Notes under the pieces: model-generated
Seen by the model: only the letters and a program-made list of their open reading frames with translations
Database searches by the model: none
What the model was told of the DNA's origin: nothing
In this document: in pieces, positions 56,818 to 64,000 of the stretch
How positions within the stretch are numbered: position 1 is the stretch's first letter
Layout: each line of letters begins with the position of its first letter
Source of the DNA: RH-AL1 sp964244495
Lineage (GTDB): Bacteria; Pseudomonadota; Alphaproteobacteria; Rhizobiales; Beijerinckiaceae
DNA: 64,000 nt
Direction of reading: 5' to 3'
Assembly: GCA_964244495.1 (NCBI GenBank)
Contig: CAXTIU010000001.1
Coordinates: 424,522-488,521 of the forward strand
Program-made: the position numbers and the translations under genes

Positions 56818-57527
56818 CCCGCCTTGACGCGATCGCCTTCATCCGTGCCAGCACTCGCATCGACGGCGACGACCACCCGTTCTGGCAGATCGGATGCGTG
56901 CCGAACGCCGCCGGCGATTGGTTCGCGATGACGGGGAGGAAGTCCGTCCTCGTGCCCCTCTTCGACCCTGACAGTAGCCAGTCCGCCAACATGCTGCTGT
57001 TCGACACGGACCAGAGGCCGGAATGGATCGAGCTTTGTGAAATCGTGGAGTACGGTGGCGAGAGCGCCGGCAAGCAGAGCGGCGACCGCCACCATCCGAG
57101 CGAGGACTTTTGCGGCCAGTTCGAAATCGGGGCGCGGGCGGACACGTTCGGTCGAAGGATGCTGAAAGTTGCCTTCGAGGTTCCGGTTGACGGCGACGAG
57201 CGCAGGGACACCGCCGAAGTCCGAGCGATGAGCGTCGAGCGCAGGCGCGCGCTCTCCGAGCGGGCCATCATCGAAACCGGCGCGGCGATCCGAAAGGCGC
57301 TGGGGCCGTCCGGCGCCTCCGTGTGGGAGGACGACCACGCCTTGACAATTGCCTTCGTGGATCACCGCTCGCCCGACAGGATCGTGGAAGGTCTGCACCA
57401 CCTGCTCGACAGGCCCTGCGTGAAGGACTTCGTCCTGTTCTCCTTCGGCCGCTTGCTCCAGGTCGACCAGGTCGGCCTATCGTGGATTGCCACCTGGATA
57501 GACGACACCCTTCGGCGTAGGCTTTAG
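56814..57527 (+). CDS. Protein of unknown function, 237 aa
   Basis: A soluble protein (DGDDHPFWQIGCVPNAAGDW, KSVLVPLFDPDSSQSANMLL, FEVPVDGDERRDTAEVRAM, FVLFSFGRLLQVDQVGLSW). No family is recognised. It lies next to the repressor on the same strand, a place where lysogenic-conversion or exclusion genes are common. It converges with and slightly overlaps the gene at 57477. Confidence 0.5.
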   Translation: MTRLDAIAFIRASTRIDGDDHPFWQIGCVPNAAGDWFAMTGRKSVLVPLFDPDSSQSANMLLFDTDQRPEWIELCEIVEYGGESAGKQSGDRHHPSEDFCGQFEIGARADTFGRRMLKVAFEVPVDGDERRDTAEVRAMSVERRRALSERAIIETGAAIRKALGPSGASVWEDDHALTIAFVDHRSPDRIVEGLHHLLDRPCVKDFVLFSFGRLLQVDQVGLSWIATWIDDTLRRRL

Positions 57528-57962
57528 GAATGTCGGCTTCAGTCGGCCGAGACGCGCTTTAGCCGTCCGTGGCGGCCCGTAGAGCGGGATCGAGCGCCAT
57601 GGCCACTCCTCCGATCCGTCCCGGTCTTCGCCGAGTACAGTTCGCAGCAAGATGTTACGCTCGACATAGTTCAAGCCTTGCGTAACCTCGGTATAGCTGA
57701 AGCCGGATTGCAGCAACGCCAGGGTGTCGCGGCACCATCGATCCTCGCGTACGCGTGCCGACCGTTCCTCCTCGGTCTCGTCCTCGACCAGGACGTCACC
57801 TGAAATGACGCGAAGGAAAGCGCCGAGCTCGCGGGGGTACAGCCGGGTCGCTTCGGTGTAGCTGAAGCCGGCGCCCATCAGCACCAGCACCTCGCCACTC
57901 CAAAGCCGTTCACGCTCGCGCGCAGCGCGTTCGTCCATATCTGGCGAGCTTGTTTCCACCAT
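57477..57962 (-). CDS. Protein with internally duplicated GFSYTE motif, 161 aa
   Basis: Two copies of a roughly 30-residue unit are visible: VLVLMGAGFSYTEATRLYP and TLALLQSGFSYTEVTQGLNY, separated by an acidic linker (DETEEERSARVRED). A proline-rich tail ends the protein. Codon use is normal. No family recognised; the duplicated helix-turn-like unit may bind nucleic acid or protein. It is expressed away from the right operator region. Confidence 0.45.
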   Translation of the reverse strand: MVETSSPDMDERAARERERLWSGEVLVLMGAGFSYTEATRLYPRELGAFLRVISGDVLVEDETEEERSARVREDRWCRDTLALLQSGFSYTEVTQGLNYVERNILLRTVLGEDRDGSEEWPWRSIPLYGPPRTAKARLGRLKPTFLKPTPKGVVYPGGNPR

Positions 57963-58296
57963 TGATTAGACGCCTTTCCACGTTGCGGACCGGTGACGAG
58001 GCCATCTCCCGGTGGCGACACGGTTGAGCCCAGCCGCCACTGAGCGTGGTCATCCAACCATGAATGGAACCATGGAGAGGCCACAGCCCAGACCTACGCC
58101 GGCCGATCCTCTATTGAAAGGCGGGTTCGAGCATCCTTGTGCAAGGTTTGTTTCCTAAGCGGCGGGAAAAATAAGTCGCTCGGTTCAAAGACCGGATAGA
58201 TAATTTGCCTAATGGCAAATTTGAGTTGACCGGTGTTTTGCCATATGGCAACAAGCGCTCTCATCAGCCTACCGCCAGGGCTGGGAGATTTCCTCA
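57963..58296. promoter_or_regulatory. Right operator region, two more immunity-type sites
   Basis: A 334-base gap without convincing genes. It contains ATTTGCC-TAAT-GGCAAAT (58203-58220) and TTGCC-ATAT-GGCAA (58238-58251), matching the immunity operators at 56 kb. TTGACC (58226-58231) between them could be a -35 for the plus-strand operon starting at 58297. Repressor binding here would silence that operon. Confidence 0.7.
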
Positions 58297-58581
58297 ATGT
58301 CCGCCACCGCGCAAACCGAAGCCGCCCTCGCCACCAGGATCATCGAAGCCACCGACCGCAACTACACCTCCACCGCCTCGCTCGCGAAAGGGCTGAAGGT
58401 CGACAAGGACGAGGTGGTCGCCGCGTACGACGCCATCGAGGCCGCCGGCTACCCGGTGATGCGGGTGCGCGGACCCGGCGGCGGGATCGAGGTGACTGGC
58501 CGGCCGCGCGCCGCCGGGATCGCGCTGACGCCCGCCGGCAACGGGCTTCTCGGCAAGCGCATCGTGCGGAAAGCAGCCTGA
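58297..58581 (+). CDS. Small winged-helix-like protein, 94 aa
   Basis: First gene of the right operon, 46 bases after the last operator. Contains a helix-turn-helix-like LAKGLKVDKDEVVAAYDAIEAAGYP followed by a beta hairpin (VMRVRGPGGGIEVTG), suggesting a small winged helix. It may regulate early expression. Family not recognised. Confidence 0.55.
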   Translation: MSATAQTEAALATRIIEATDRNYTSTASLAKGLKVDKDEVVAAYDAIEAAGYPVMRVRGPGGGIEVTGRPRAAGIALTPAGNGLLGKRIVRKAA

Positions 58582-58659
58582 CACGGCCCCTCGCCCATGG
58601 GGCCGGCGCGACCGACCCCATCAGCGAGGCGCCTGACGCGCGCTCGGATGGAGACCACC

Positions 58660-58848
58660 ATGAAATTCTCACTCGGCCAAAGCGCCTCGATCCAGGCGAG
58701 CGGTCAGGCCGGCGTCATCGTCGGCTTCTCGTGCCTGATCAACTGCGAGCCCCAGTACCTGCTTCGCTACAAGGACGCCGCCGGTGACGCGGTGGAGAGA
58801 TGGTGGGTGCAGAGCGCCCTTGTGCCGTCCGCGGCGACCATCGCCTGA
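58660..58848 (+). CDS. Small beta-rich protein, 62 aa
   Basis: ATG at 58660 after GGATGGAG. The product (SLGQSASIQASGQAGVIVGF, LLRYKDAAGDAVERWWVQSA) resembles a small SH3-like barrel. No family recognised. Confidence 0.5.
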   Translation: MKFSLGQSASIQASGQAGVIVGFSCLINCEPQYLLRYKDAAGDAVERWWVQSALVPSAATIA

Positions 58849-58961
58849 CCCGCACGGGCCGGCCACGGCGCCGGCCCACCCCCGCCCCGACCTTTCGCAG
58901 GACGACGATCCTGTCCCGCGTCCGTCGTCCCGCCAAGCACCACGGCACCAGGAAGCCCGCC

Positions 58962-59669
58962 ATGCTCAACCGCCTTCTCCGCCGACACGCCCCGCCCGTC
59001 CGCGTCCCGCTGGTCGACCTCGACGCCGAGGTGATCCTGGCGCGCGACGCCCGCCGGTTCACCCGCAGCGCCTCCAAGATGCGCGTCCGCGTGTTCGTCA
59101 CCAAGCCGTGGCGGCTCGACCGGCTCAGCCCGGGCCTCGGCGACACGGCCTCCGGCATCCCCGACGCCGGCGCCGTGCTCGCCGCCGCCGACCGTCTCCA
59201 CGAACTCGAGCGCGGTCGCGGTCGTCATGCCGGCTTCGCCGGCGAGCTCCCGATGCTCAACGTCCGCGCGCTGCGCCTCTACGGGCGCGCGCTTCGCCGC
59301 CGCGAGCGGAGGCTGCTCCGCATCCATGAGGGCGCCGGCCTGTTTCCCTCTTGTCCGGCCATCGCCGAACCGATCGCCCCGCCCCGCCCCACGAGCCGCT
59401 TCATTGATCGATCGGGCCGCGTCGCCTGGGTGGATCTCAGGGCCGAATGCCCCACCGCGCACCGTGCCGCCGAGATCCTGTCGTGCGAGGGCGTCGACGG
59501 CGCGACGGATGACGAGGTCGACGCGCTGCTGTGGTCGCACGAGATCGACCCGGCTCAGGTCGACGAACGCCGCGCGGACGTGCTGGCGATCGCCGCGCAC
59601 GAGCGGGCCGGAGCGGCAAGGCGAGGCGATCCTGTTTCTTCGCGTCGTATGGAGGAGAGCACGCCATGA
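58962..59669 (+). CDS. Protein of unknown function, 235 aa
   Basis: ATG at 58962 after GGAAG. A basic, Arg-rich protein (LNRLLRRHAPPVRVPLVDLD, LRLYGRALRRRERRLLRIHE, DEVDALLWSHEIDPAQVDER). Coupled to the next gene by ATGA. No family recognised. Confidence 0.5.
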   Translation: MLNRLLRRHAPPVRVPLVDLDAEVILARDARRFTRSASKMRVRVFVTKPWRLDRLSPGLGDTASGIPDAGAVLAAADRLHELERGRGRHAGFAGELPMLNVRALRLYGRALRRRERRLLRIHEGAGLFPSCPAIAEPIAPPRPTSRFIDRSGRVAWVDLRAECPTAHRAAEILSCEGVDGATDDEVDALLWSHEIDPAQVDERRADVLAIAAHERAGAARRGDPVSSRRMEESTP

Positions 59670-59845
59670 AGACCTTCGTCCTGCTCATGCTGTTCTGGAA
59701 TGGCGATCACGGATCATCCCTCGCGGCGCCGGAATTCAACTCGCGTGAAACGTGCATCGCCGCGAAGGCGGCGGCCGAGAAGGAGATGAACAGCTCCTGG
59801 GCCACCTACAGCCACAACCTTTATGCCGTGTGCGTGGAGAAGTAG
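59666..59845 (+). CDS. Small exported or membrane protein, 59 aa
   Basis: ATG at 59666 after a strong GGAGGAG. Begins with MKTFVLLMLFW, a short hydrophobic segment that may be a signal, and has two cysteines (ETCIAAKAAAEKEM; YAVCVEK). Coupled to the upstream gene. Confidence 0.5.
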   Translation: MKTFVLLMLFWNGDHGSSLAAPEFNSRETCIAAKAAAEKEMNSSWATYSHNLYAVCVEK

Positions 59846-59849
59846 GGCG

Positions 59850-60179
59850 ATGACGAGCTCCACTGGCGCCACCTGCGACGGCGGTCCCGCCGATGACGGA
59901 TGGGAATGGGCGGTGGTCGAGGTCATGGGCCATCGGCGCCACGCCGGCCGCACCCGCGAGCAAGAGCGCTTCGGCGTCAGGATGGTGCGCGTCGACGTGC
60001 CGGTCCAAGGCGCGCCGGCCGAGCATGGATGGAAGACCCACTTCTATCCCGGCTCCTCGCTGTTTTCCTACACGCCGTCCGACGAGGCGACGTGCCTGCG
60101 GTTGAACCGGCCCTTCGAGCCGTTGGCGCGATACGCGCTCGCGCACGACGGCGATGCGGATGCGAGGAGCGAGGGCTGA
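59850..60179 (+). CDS. Conserved phage/plasmid protein, 109 aa
   Basis: The product (DGWEWAVVEVMGHRRHAGRT, RFGVRMVRVDVP, THFYPGSSLFSYTPSDEATC) matches a family of small proteins I have seen in alphaproteobacterial phages (WxxVEVMGHR, PGSSLFSYTPSDE) with no assigned function. Four bases after the previous gene. Confidence 0.6.
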   Translation: MTSSTGATCDGGPADDGWEWAVVEVMGHRRHAGRTREQERFGVRMVRVDVPVQGAPAEHGWKTHFYPGSSLFSYTPSDEATCLRLNRPFEPLARYALAHDGDADARSEG

Positions 60180-60448
60180 TGAGTGACAAGGATCAGATCG
60201 GCCGGCTCGCCTTGCGGGTCGAGGGTGACAACTGGTGCGCCTACTACGCTCTGGCAGGTACGATGGACGGGGCGCTCCCGCTCGGCAGCATCCGCATGGC
60301 GATCGCGTGCATTCCAGCGCGCAAGCAGGCCTTCATGGACCTGATGCGGGATGCTGTCGCCGACATCATCGAGGAGAAGGTCGGCGTCCGTCCGTCGTGG
60401 GGCGGACCGGAGCGCGCGCCGGAACACGAGAGAACGGGAAGCGCATGA
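60179..60448 (+). CDS. Small protein, 89 aa
   Basis: ATG overlaps the previous stop. The sequence (GRLALRVEGDNWCAYYALAG, TMDGALPLGSIRMAIACIPA, FMDLMRDAVADIIEEKVG) is mixed alpha/beta. Coupled to the next gene by ATGA. No family recognised. Confidence 0.5.
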   Translation: MSDKDQIGRLALRVEGDNWCAYYALAGTMDGALPLGSIRMAIACIPARKQAFMDLMRDAVADIIEEKVGVRPSWGGPERAPEHERTGSA

Positions 60449-60744
60449 CATCTCGCGCCCAGCACGCCCCTTTCTTCCTGGCTGACGACCTCATCATGAT
60501 GGCCGCCTTTCGCTACGCGCTCGGCCGACAATCCTACATGGCCGCGCACGTCGCCTCCTGGATCGAGCAGCACGCCGGCCAGATCCGCGAGAGCGATGCT
60601 CGGCTCATCATCAGGGGGATCGACGAGCAGGCTGCTCAGGGTTCGCTCGGCATGGAGATGGACGAACGGCGCTGGCGGCGCGTGCAGGCCAGGTTGCGCG
60701 CCGGCCTGAAGACGGATCCCGCTCCCGCCGCCAGCGTTTCGTGA
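60445..60744 (+). CDS. Small helical protein, 99 aa
   Basis: A helical protein (FFLADDLIMMAAFRYALGRQ, SYMAAHVASWIEQHAGQIRE, ARLIIRGIDEQAAQ). Coupled to the previous gene by ATGA. No family recognised. Confidence 0.5.
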   Translation: MTSRAQHAPFFLADDLIMMAAFRYALGRQSYMAAHVASWIEQHAGQIRESDARLIIRGIDEQAAQGSLGMEMDERRWRRVQARLRAGLKTDPAPAASVS

Positions 60745-60750
60745 GCTGTG

Positions 60751-61080
60751 ATGGCTAGAGCATCTACCAATTTTGCCGCAACCAAGGCCTCACCTCCGCG
60801 TGCGAGCGAACCGATGCGAACCGAGTTCCTGCTTCTCGCGCTCTACGGCGGTCGCGCCGTGATCCCGGTCGAGGACGTCTGTCGGGATTACTTCTCTCAC
60901 CTGACGCCGGCCAAGTTCATGCGGAAGGTGAACGAGGGCCAGATCAAGCTGCCGGTGATGCGGATGGACGGGAGCGCGAAGACGGCCCGCGGCGTCCACC
61001 TCAACGATTTGGCCGCCTATCTCGACGAGCGTCGGTCGGCGGCGGTCAAGGAAGCCAATCAGCTCGCGGGAGCCGGTTGA
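60751..61080 (+). CDS. PrtN-like transcriptional activator
   Basis: ATG at 60751 (GTG at 60748 also possible), 109 residues. Residues about 20-95 fit the pyocin activator PrtN family: TEFLLLALYGGRAVIPVEDV, CRDYFSHLTPAKFMRKVNEG, QIKLPVMRMDGSAK, VHLNDLAAYLDERR. PrtN activates late or pyocin genes. At the end of the repressor-controlled right operon it is a good candidate for the late activator of this phage. Confidence 0.75.
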   Translation: MARASTNFAATKASPPRASEPMRTEFLLLALYGGRAVIPVEDVCRDYFSHLTPAKFMRKVNEGQIKLPVMRMDGSAKTARGVHLNDLAAYLDERRSAAVKEANQLAGAG

Positions 61081-61546
61081 TGCTACAAATTTGCTACATG
61101 CTACAAGCAGAAACGAGCATTCGCCGTGGCGAAAGGAGAAAAGTGCGTCCCATCCATCATGGGGGCGACGGAAAAGCGCCACCGGCCGGAACCCTCCGGA
61201 TCCACTTCCGCGACGACCGGCGGAAGCCGTCCATCCCTGCTCGTCATGGCCTTATCCCCGCCCCTTCGTCGTCGTCCTTGCCGCGATACCGCGAGGCGCC
61301 TGGGCACCACCATCCGTGTCGTGACGGCACCGACGGCGATACCGCACGACTCCGCGTCACGCGCGCGGGCGAAGTAAGCGAGATCGTCACGTCGCCTTGG
61401 AAGCTCGGTCCTTGATCGCAGACCGTCGATACATTCCTATCATACGTGTTGTCGATCTTCGCCGTTGCGCCGCCGGCCTGAGATGACGGGCCATCGGCGT
61501 GGCATGTCCCCACCCGCGACGAGAACGGAGTGGCATAGCCAAGCCG
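61081..61546. other. 466-base gap with TGCTACA repeats after the PrtN-like gene
   Basis: No gene is convincing here. Directly after the prtN-like stop there are three TGCTACA copies (61081-61087, 61092-61098, 61099-61105), the last two adjacent. Phages with this layout often encode an integrase next to PrtN; none is found, so the phage end or a deletion junction may lie here. Overlapping frames on both strands are atypical in codon use. Confidence 0.35.
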
Positions 61547-62665
61547 ATGACGAGCATGGGCGCCAAGCACTTCGCGAGGACCATACCTTTCGCCGACCTT
61601 CTCGCCGCGCTGAGAGATGCCGCGGGGCGGCGCGCGGTGGGTCGACGCTACGACCCCGCCACGGGGCTCTCCCTGTGGGTCTACACCAACACGTGCATCT
61701 ACGACGATCTTTAGGATGACACGTCCCGCGGCCTGATCCTGCACGAGGAAGCCCAACGCGTCGTCGCCACGCCCTTTCCTAAATTCTTCAACGCCGGCGA
61801 GAAGCACGGTACCATTCCCGATGGGCCGTTTGAGGCTTTCGAGAAGCTCGACGGTTCGCTGATCATCCTGTTCTGGTGGGATGGCGCTTGGCGAACCGCA
61901 ACAACAGGTGCCTTCGATTCCGAGCAGGCGCTGTGGGCAGCCGGCCGCATCAGGGACGTGGACCTGTCGGCGCTGCACCAAGGCACGACCTATCTCCTGG
62001 AAGCCACCTGTCCCGATAACCGCATCGTGGTTCTCTACGAGCAGCCCGCCCTGGTGTTCCTGGCGGCGTATGCCGAGGATGGGTTCGAAACGAGCTACGT
62101 CGATCTGCAGGGCGTCGCCGCCACGCTCGGCTGGCCGACCGCCAAGCGGCACGCCTTTGCCGACGTGGCCGAGATGATCGCGCGTGCCGACACGCTGCCG
62201 GCGAGTGAGGAAGGGTTCGTCGCCCGAGGGCGGGACGGAACCCGGCTCAAGATCAAGGGTGCCGAGTATAGGCGCGTCCACGCTTTGATCTCGCGCGTCA
62301 CGCCGCTCGCGATGTGGGAGGCGATCGTCGCCGGCGACGATCTCGGGAGGATCCGGCAGCAGATTCCAGAGGAGCTCTGGGGCGACTTCGACGTCATCGT
62401 GAAGCTCCTTGAGGGGCAGATCGCGGGCATTCGCGTAAGGTTGGCCGATCTCGCAGCCTCGACCGCCTGCTTCGCTGACATAGAGGTCGGCCTGGCGCTC
62501 TCAAGCTACCCGGAGGACATCCGTGGTCACCTGTTCGGCTATCGCAAAGGCGGCTGGCAGAAGGTGCGAGAGAAAGTCGTCAGGTCGATCCGGCCGACGG
62601 GCAATCATCTGCCGGGGTATACGCCTTCCTACGCGATGGAGCGCGTCATCGACGATGTAGCGTGA
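61547..62665 (+). pseudogene. T4 Rnl1-like RNA ligase interrupted by one amber codon
   Basis: An otherwise continuous frame encodes an RNA ligase-like nucleotidyltransferase: FPKFFNAGEK, EKLDGSLIILFWW with the KxDGS catalytic lysine (motif I), AYAEDGFETSYVDLQGVA, ASEEGFVARG (motif IV) and RLKIKGAEYRRVHALI (motif V), then MWEAIVAGDDLGRIRQQIPE. A single TAG at 61712-61714 follows YTNTCIYDDL and sits where tryptophan (TGG) would fit. The reading frame is the same on both sides. ATG at 61547 lacks a clear ribosome binding site; ATG at 61556 is an alternative. Confidence 0.75.
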
Positions 62666-62731
62666 CGGTCCGTGCCCGCTCGCACGAGACGATGGCCGCC
62701 GGTTCGATCTTCTCGGAGAACGCCCTGCGCC

Positions 62732-63654
62732 TAGGGCGTCTCTGCGAAGGGTTCACACGGGCGGCGTGGCGAGCCATGTGGTGGGGATGCGACGCTTTGA
62801 ACTAAGTGACGAGCCATGGGAGCAGATCGCCCGGTTGCTGCCGGCCCAGAAGCCTCGGCCGGGGCGCCCCGCCGAGGACCACCGCCGTGTTCTCAACGGC
62901 ATGCTGTGGGGTGCTGCGCACCGGCGCGCCCTGGGCGGACCTACCGGCTCGTTACGACCCGCCCGGCACGGTGTCGAGCCGGTTCTGGTGTCGAGCCGGT
63001 TCTATCGCTGGCGGCAGGCGGGGGTGTTTGACCGCGTGCTGCGATGCCTGCAGGCCAAGGCCGACGCTTGCGGCGAACTCGACTGGGACTTGCACTTCGT
63101 GGATGCCACGGTGGTGCGCGCCCACCAGCACGCCGCCGGCGCACGCCGGACCGGCGCCGTTGGGGGGTGAGGGCACGGTTGAAGGTGCGGGCGAGGCGTT
63201 GGGGCGTAGCCAGGGCGGGTACTCCACCAAGCTGCACCTACGCGCCGAGGGTGGCGGCAAGCCCATCGCCGCCGTGCTGACGAGCGGCGGGCGCCACGAG
63301 CAGGTCGCCTTGGAAGCCCTGATGGACAAGGGTGCGGTGCCGCGCCCGGGCCGGGGCCGTCCCCGCCCGCGCCGCACGGCCGGCGATCGCGGCTATTCCA
63401 GCCCAACCGCGCGGCGGCGGCTGAGGCGGCGGAAGGTCGAGCCGGTGATCCCGACCCGCAGGGACCAGCCCCGCCAACCCGACTTCGACAAGGCCGCCCA
63501 TCGCGAGCGCAACAAGGTCGAGCGGCTGATTGGGCGGCTCAAGCAGTTCCGCCGCATCGCCACCCGCTATGAAAAGCCGGCAGCAAACTACCTCGCCATG
63601 GTCACGCTCGGTATGACCATGCTCTGGCTCACATGACTTTGCAGAGACGCCCTA
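62732..63654 (+). mobile_element. IS5-family insertion sequence (IS427-like group)
   Basis: Imperfect inverted repeats TAGGGCGTCTCTGCGAAG (62732-62749) and the complement of CTTTGCAGAGACGCCCTA (63637-63654) match in 17 of 18 bases and include a TA target duplication in YTAR contexts (CTAG left, CTAA right). Between them lies an IS5-type DDE transposase with the DR/GYSS and C-terminal ANYLAM motifs. The element inserted 66 bases after the RNA ligase stop. No passenger genes are present. Confidence 0.8.
62787..63636 (+). pseudogene. IS5-type transposase, disrupted
   Basis: The ORF starts at 62787 (MRRFELSDEPWEQIARLLP). One extra G in GGGG (about 62908) shifts the frame, and a 17-bp tandem duplication (copies near 62969-63002) shifts it back, so the two changes add 18 bases. 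VLRTGAPWADLPARYDPPGT is in the shifted frame. A further frame change at a G6 run before 63170 links the first part (HFVDATVVRAHQHAAG) to the second (GRSQGGYSTKLHLRAEGG). Programmed frameshifting at that site is known in this IS group; the other changes probably inactivate it. Confidence 0.7.
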
Positions 63655-63684
63655 ATCGCGATTGGATGAGAGTTCGGGGGCAGG

Positions 63685-63960
63685 TCACGTGCCGTAGTCT
63701 TCCCGACGCAGGCCGATGGCGGCAACCCATTCGTCGACCAACCGAGCGTACTGGCGCGTGCTGATGTGACGGGCGTGGTCGAACCGGCTCGGGAAGACGA
63801 AGTCGTCGAGCGTGCCGCCGCGACGCTCCAGCCAGGCCAGGATGCTGCCTCGCGCGGCGTCGAGGAGAGCTCGAACTGCACGGGGCGACCGGTCTTTTGC
63901 TGGACGACGCTCGCTCGCGACTGGACACGATCGCCGACGACTAGGTGTCGAAGCTATGAA
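63685..63960 (-). pseudogene. Degraded tyrosine integrase fragment
   Basis: Minus-strand reading gives pieces of a phage integrase: RASVVQQKTGRPVQFEL, then after a 2-base insertion ILAWLERRGGTLDDFVFPSR and HISTRQYARLVDEWVAAIGL, ending RREDYGT and TGA at 63685 where functional relatives continue with HSLRRTKA. The catalytic C-terminal part is absent. The right limit is uncertain and the gene may extend past the window. It marks an old integration end next to the IS. Confidence 0.65.
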
Positions 63961-64000
63961 GGTTGTTCATCCGAGGCTCGGATGGGAGGCTGTGGTTGCG

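Noticed and set aside
58094..58297. Minus-strand ORF of 67 codons over the right operator region
   Set aside because: It spans both operators, has no ribosome binding site and atypical codon use.
658..61105. TTTGCTAC at both flanks as an att pair
   Set aside because: Only 8 bases are shared (near 658 and 61091), far too short in a 64-kb window.
61126..61377. Plus-strand ORF of 83 codons after the PrtN-like gene
   Set aside because: Composition is Arg/Ser/Pro-rich, overlapping frames are equally open and no family pattern is visible.
1..64000. CRISPR array or tRNA genes
   Set aside because: No regularly spaced direct repeats with unique spacers, and no cloverleaf with a TTCGA-type arm was noticed. 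A short tRNA could be missed by eye.

Overview
The window is GC-rich (roughly two thirds G+C by eye) and looks alphaproteobacterial. The evidence is an umuDC operon behind a GTTC-N7-GTTC LexA box (the alphaproteobacterial form), a GapR/DUF2312 protein, DUF6900- and DUF6362-like proteins and a GHNGGP peptide motif. A Hyphomicrobiales host (Methylobacteriaceae-like) is my best guess, but this is inference; no host marker gene lies in the window. Nearly all of it is one temperate phage (prophage) with a lambda-type head and a Mu-type contractile tail, read mostly on the minus strand.

Layout. 1-2.1 kb: left flank with a truncated gene, a small membrane protein, a hicAB toxin-antitoxin pair and two small plus-strand genes, closed by a strong hairpin. 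2.2-5.5 kb: lysis genes (membrane proteins, overlapping spanin pair, holin candidate, N-acetylmuramidase endolysin). 5.5-16.4 kb: glycosyltransferase, RlpA-like protein and a large block of fibre and receptor-binding proteins. 16.4-28.9 kb: Mu-like tail (gp48, gp47, gp46, gp45, gp44, tape measure, chaperone with a -1 frameshift, tube, sheath). A plus-strand higBA module sits inside this block. 28.9-36.3 kb: lambda-like head (joining proteins, capsid E, decoration D, protease-scaffold, portal, gpW-like, terminase). 36.3-56 kb: a long early operon of small ORFs joined by 4-bp overlaps. It holds three DNA methyltransferases, a serine recombinase, a replication initiator with a probable internal origin, ThyX, a DnaA-C-like protein, a PP-loop sulfurtransferase-like protein, a VRR-NUC nuclease, an AAA+ ATPase and GapR. 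umuDC sits within it on the plus strand. 56-58.3 kb: immunity region with a Cro-like gene, a CI-like repressor and repeated TTGCC-ATAT-GGCAA operators. 58.3-61.1 kb: a plus-strand operon of small genes ending with a PrtN-like activator. 61.1-64 kb: right flank with an RNA ligase gene broken by one amber codon, a damaged IS5-family element and a degraded tyrosine integrase.

How it works together. The repressor probably binds operators on both sides of its gene. These would shut the minus-strand early operon, control repressor synthesis (one site covers its start codon) and control the plus-strand operon. After induction the initiator would act at an AT-rich, repeat-flanked site inside its own gene, as lambda O does. 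Terminase, head, tail and lysis genes follow in one direction. The most notable unlabelled features are the internal origin candidate, the tail-chaperone frameshift, the dispersed operators, the GapR-RMF fusion, a duplicated leader element at 20.6 and 41.1 kb, and the amber codon in the RNA ligase gene.
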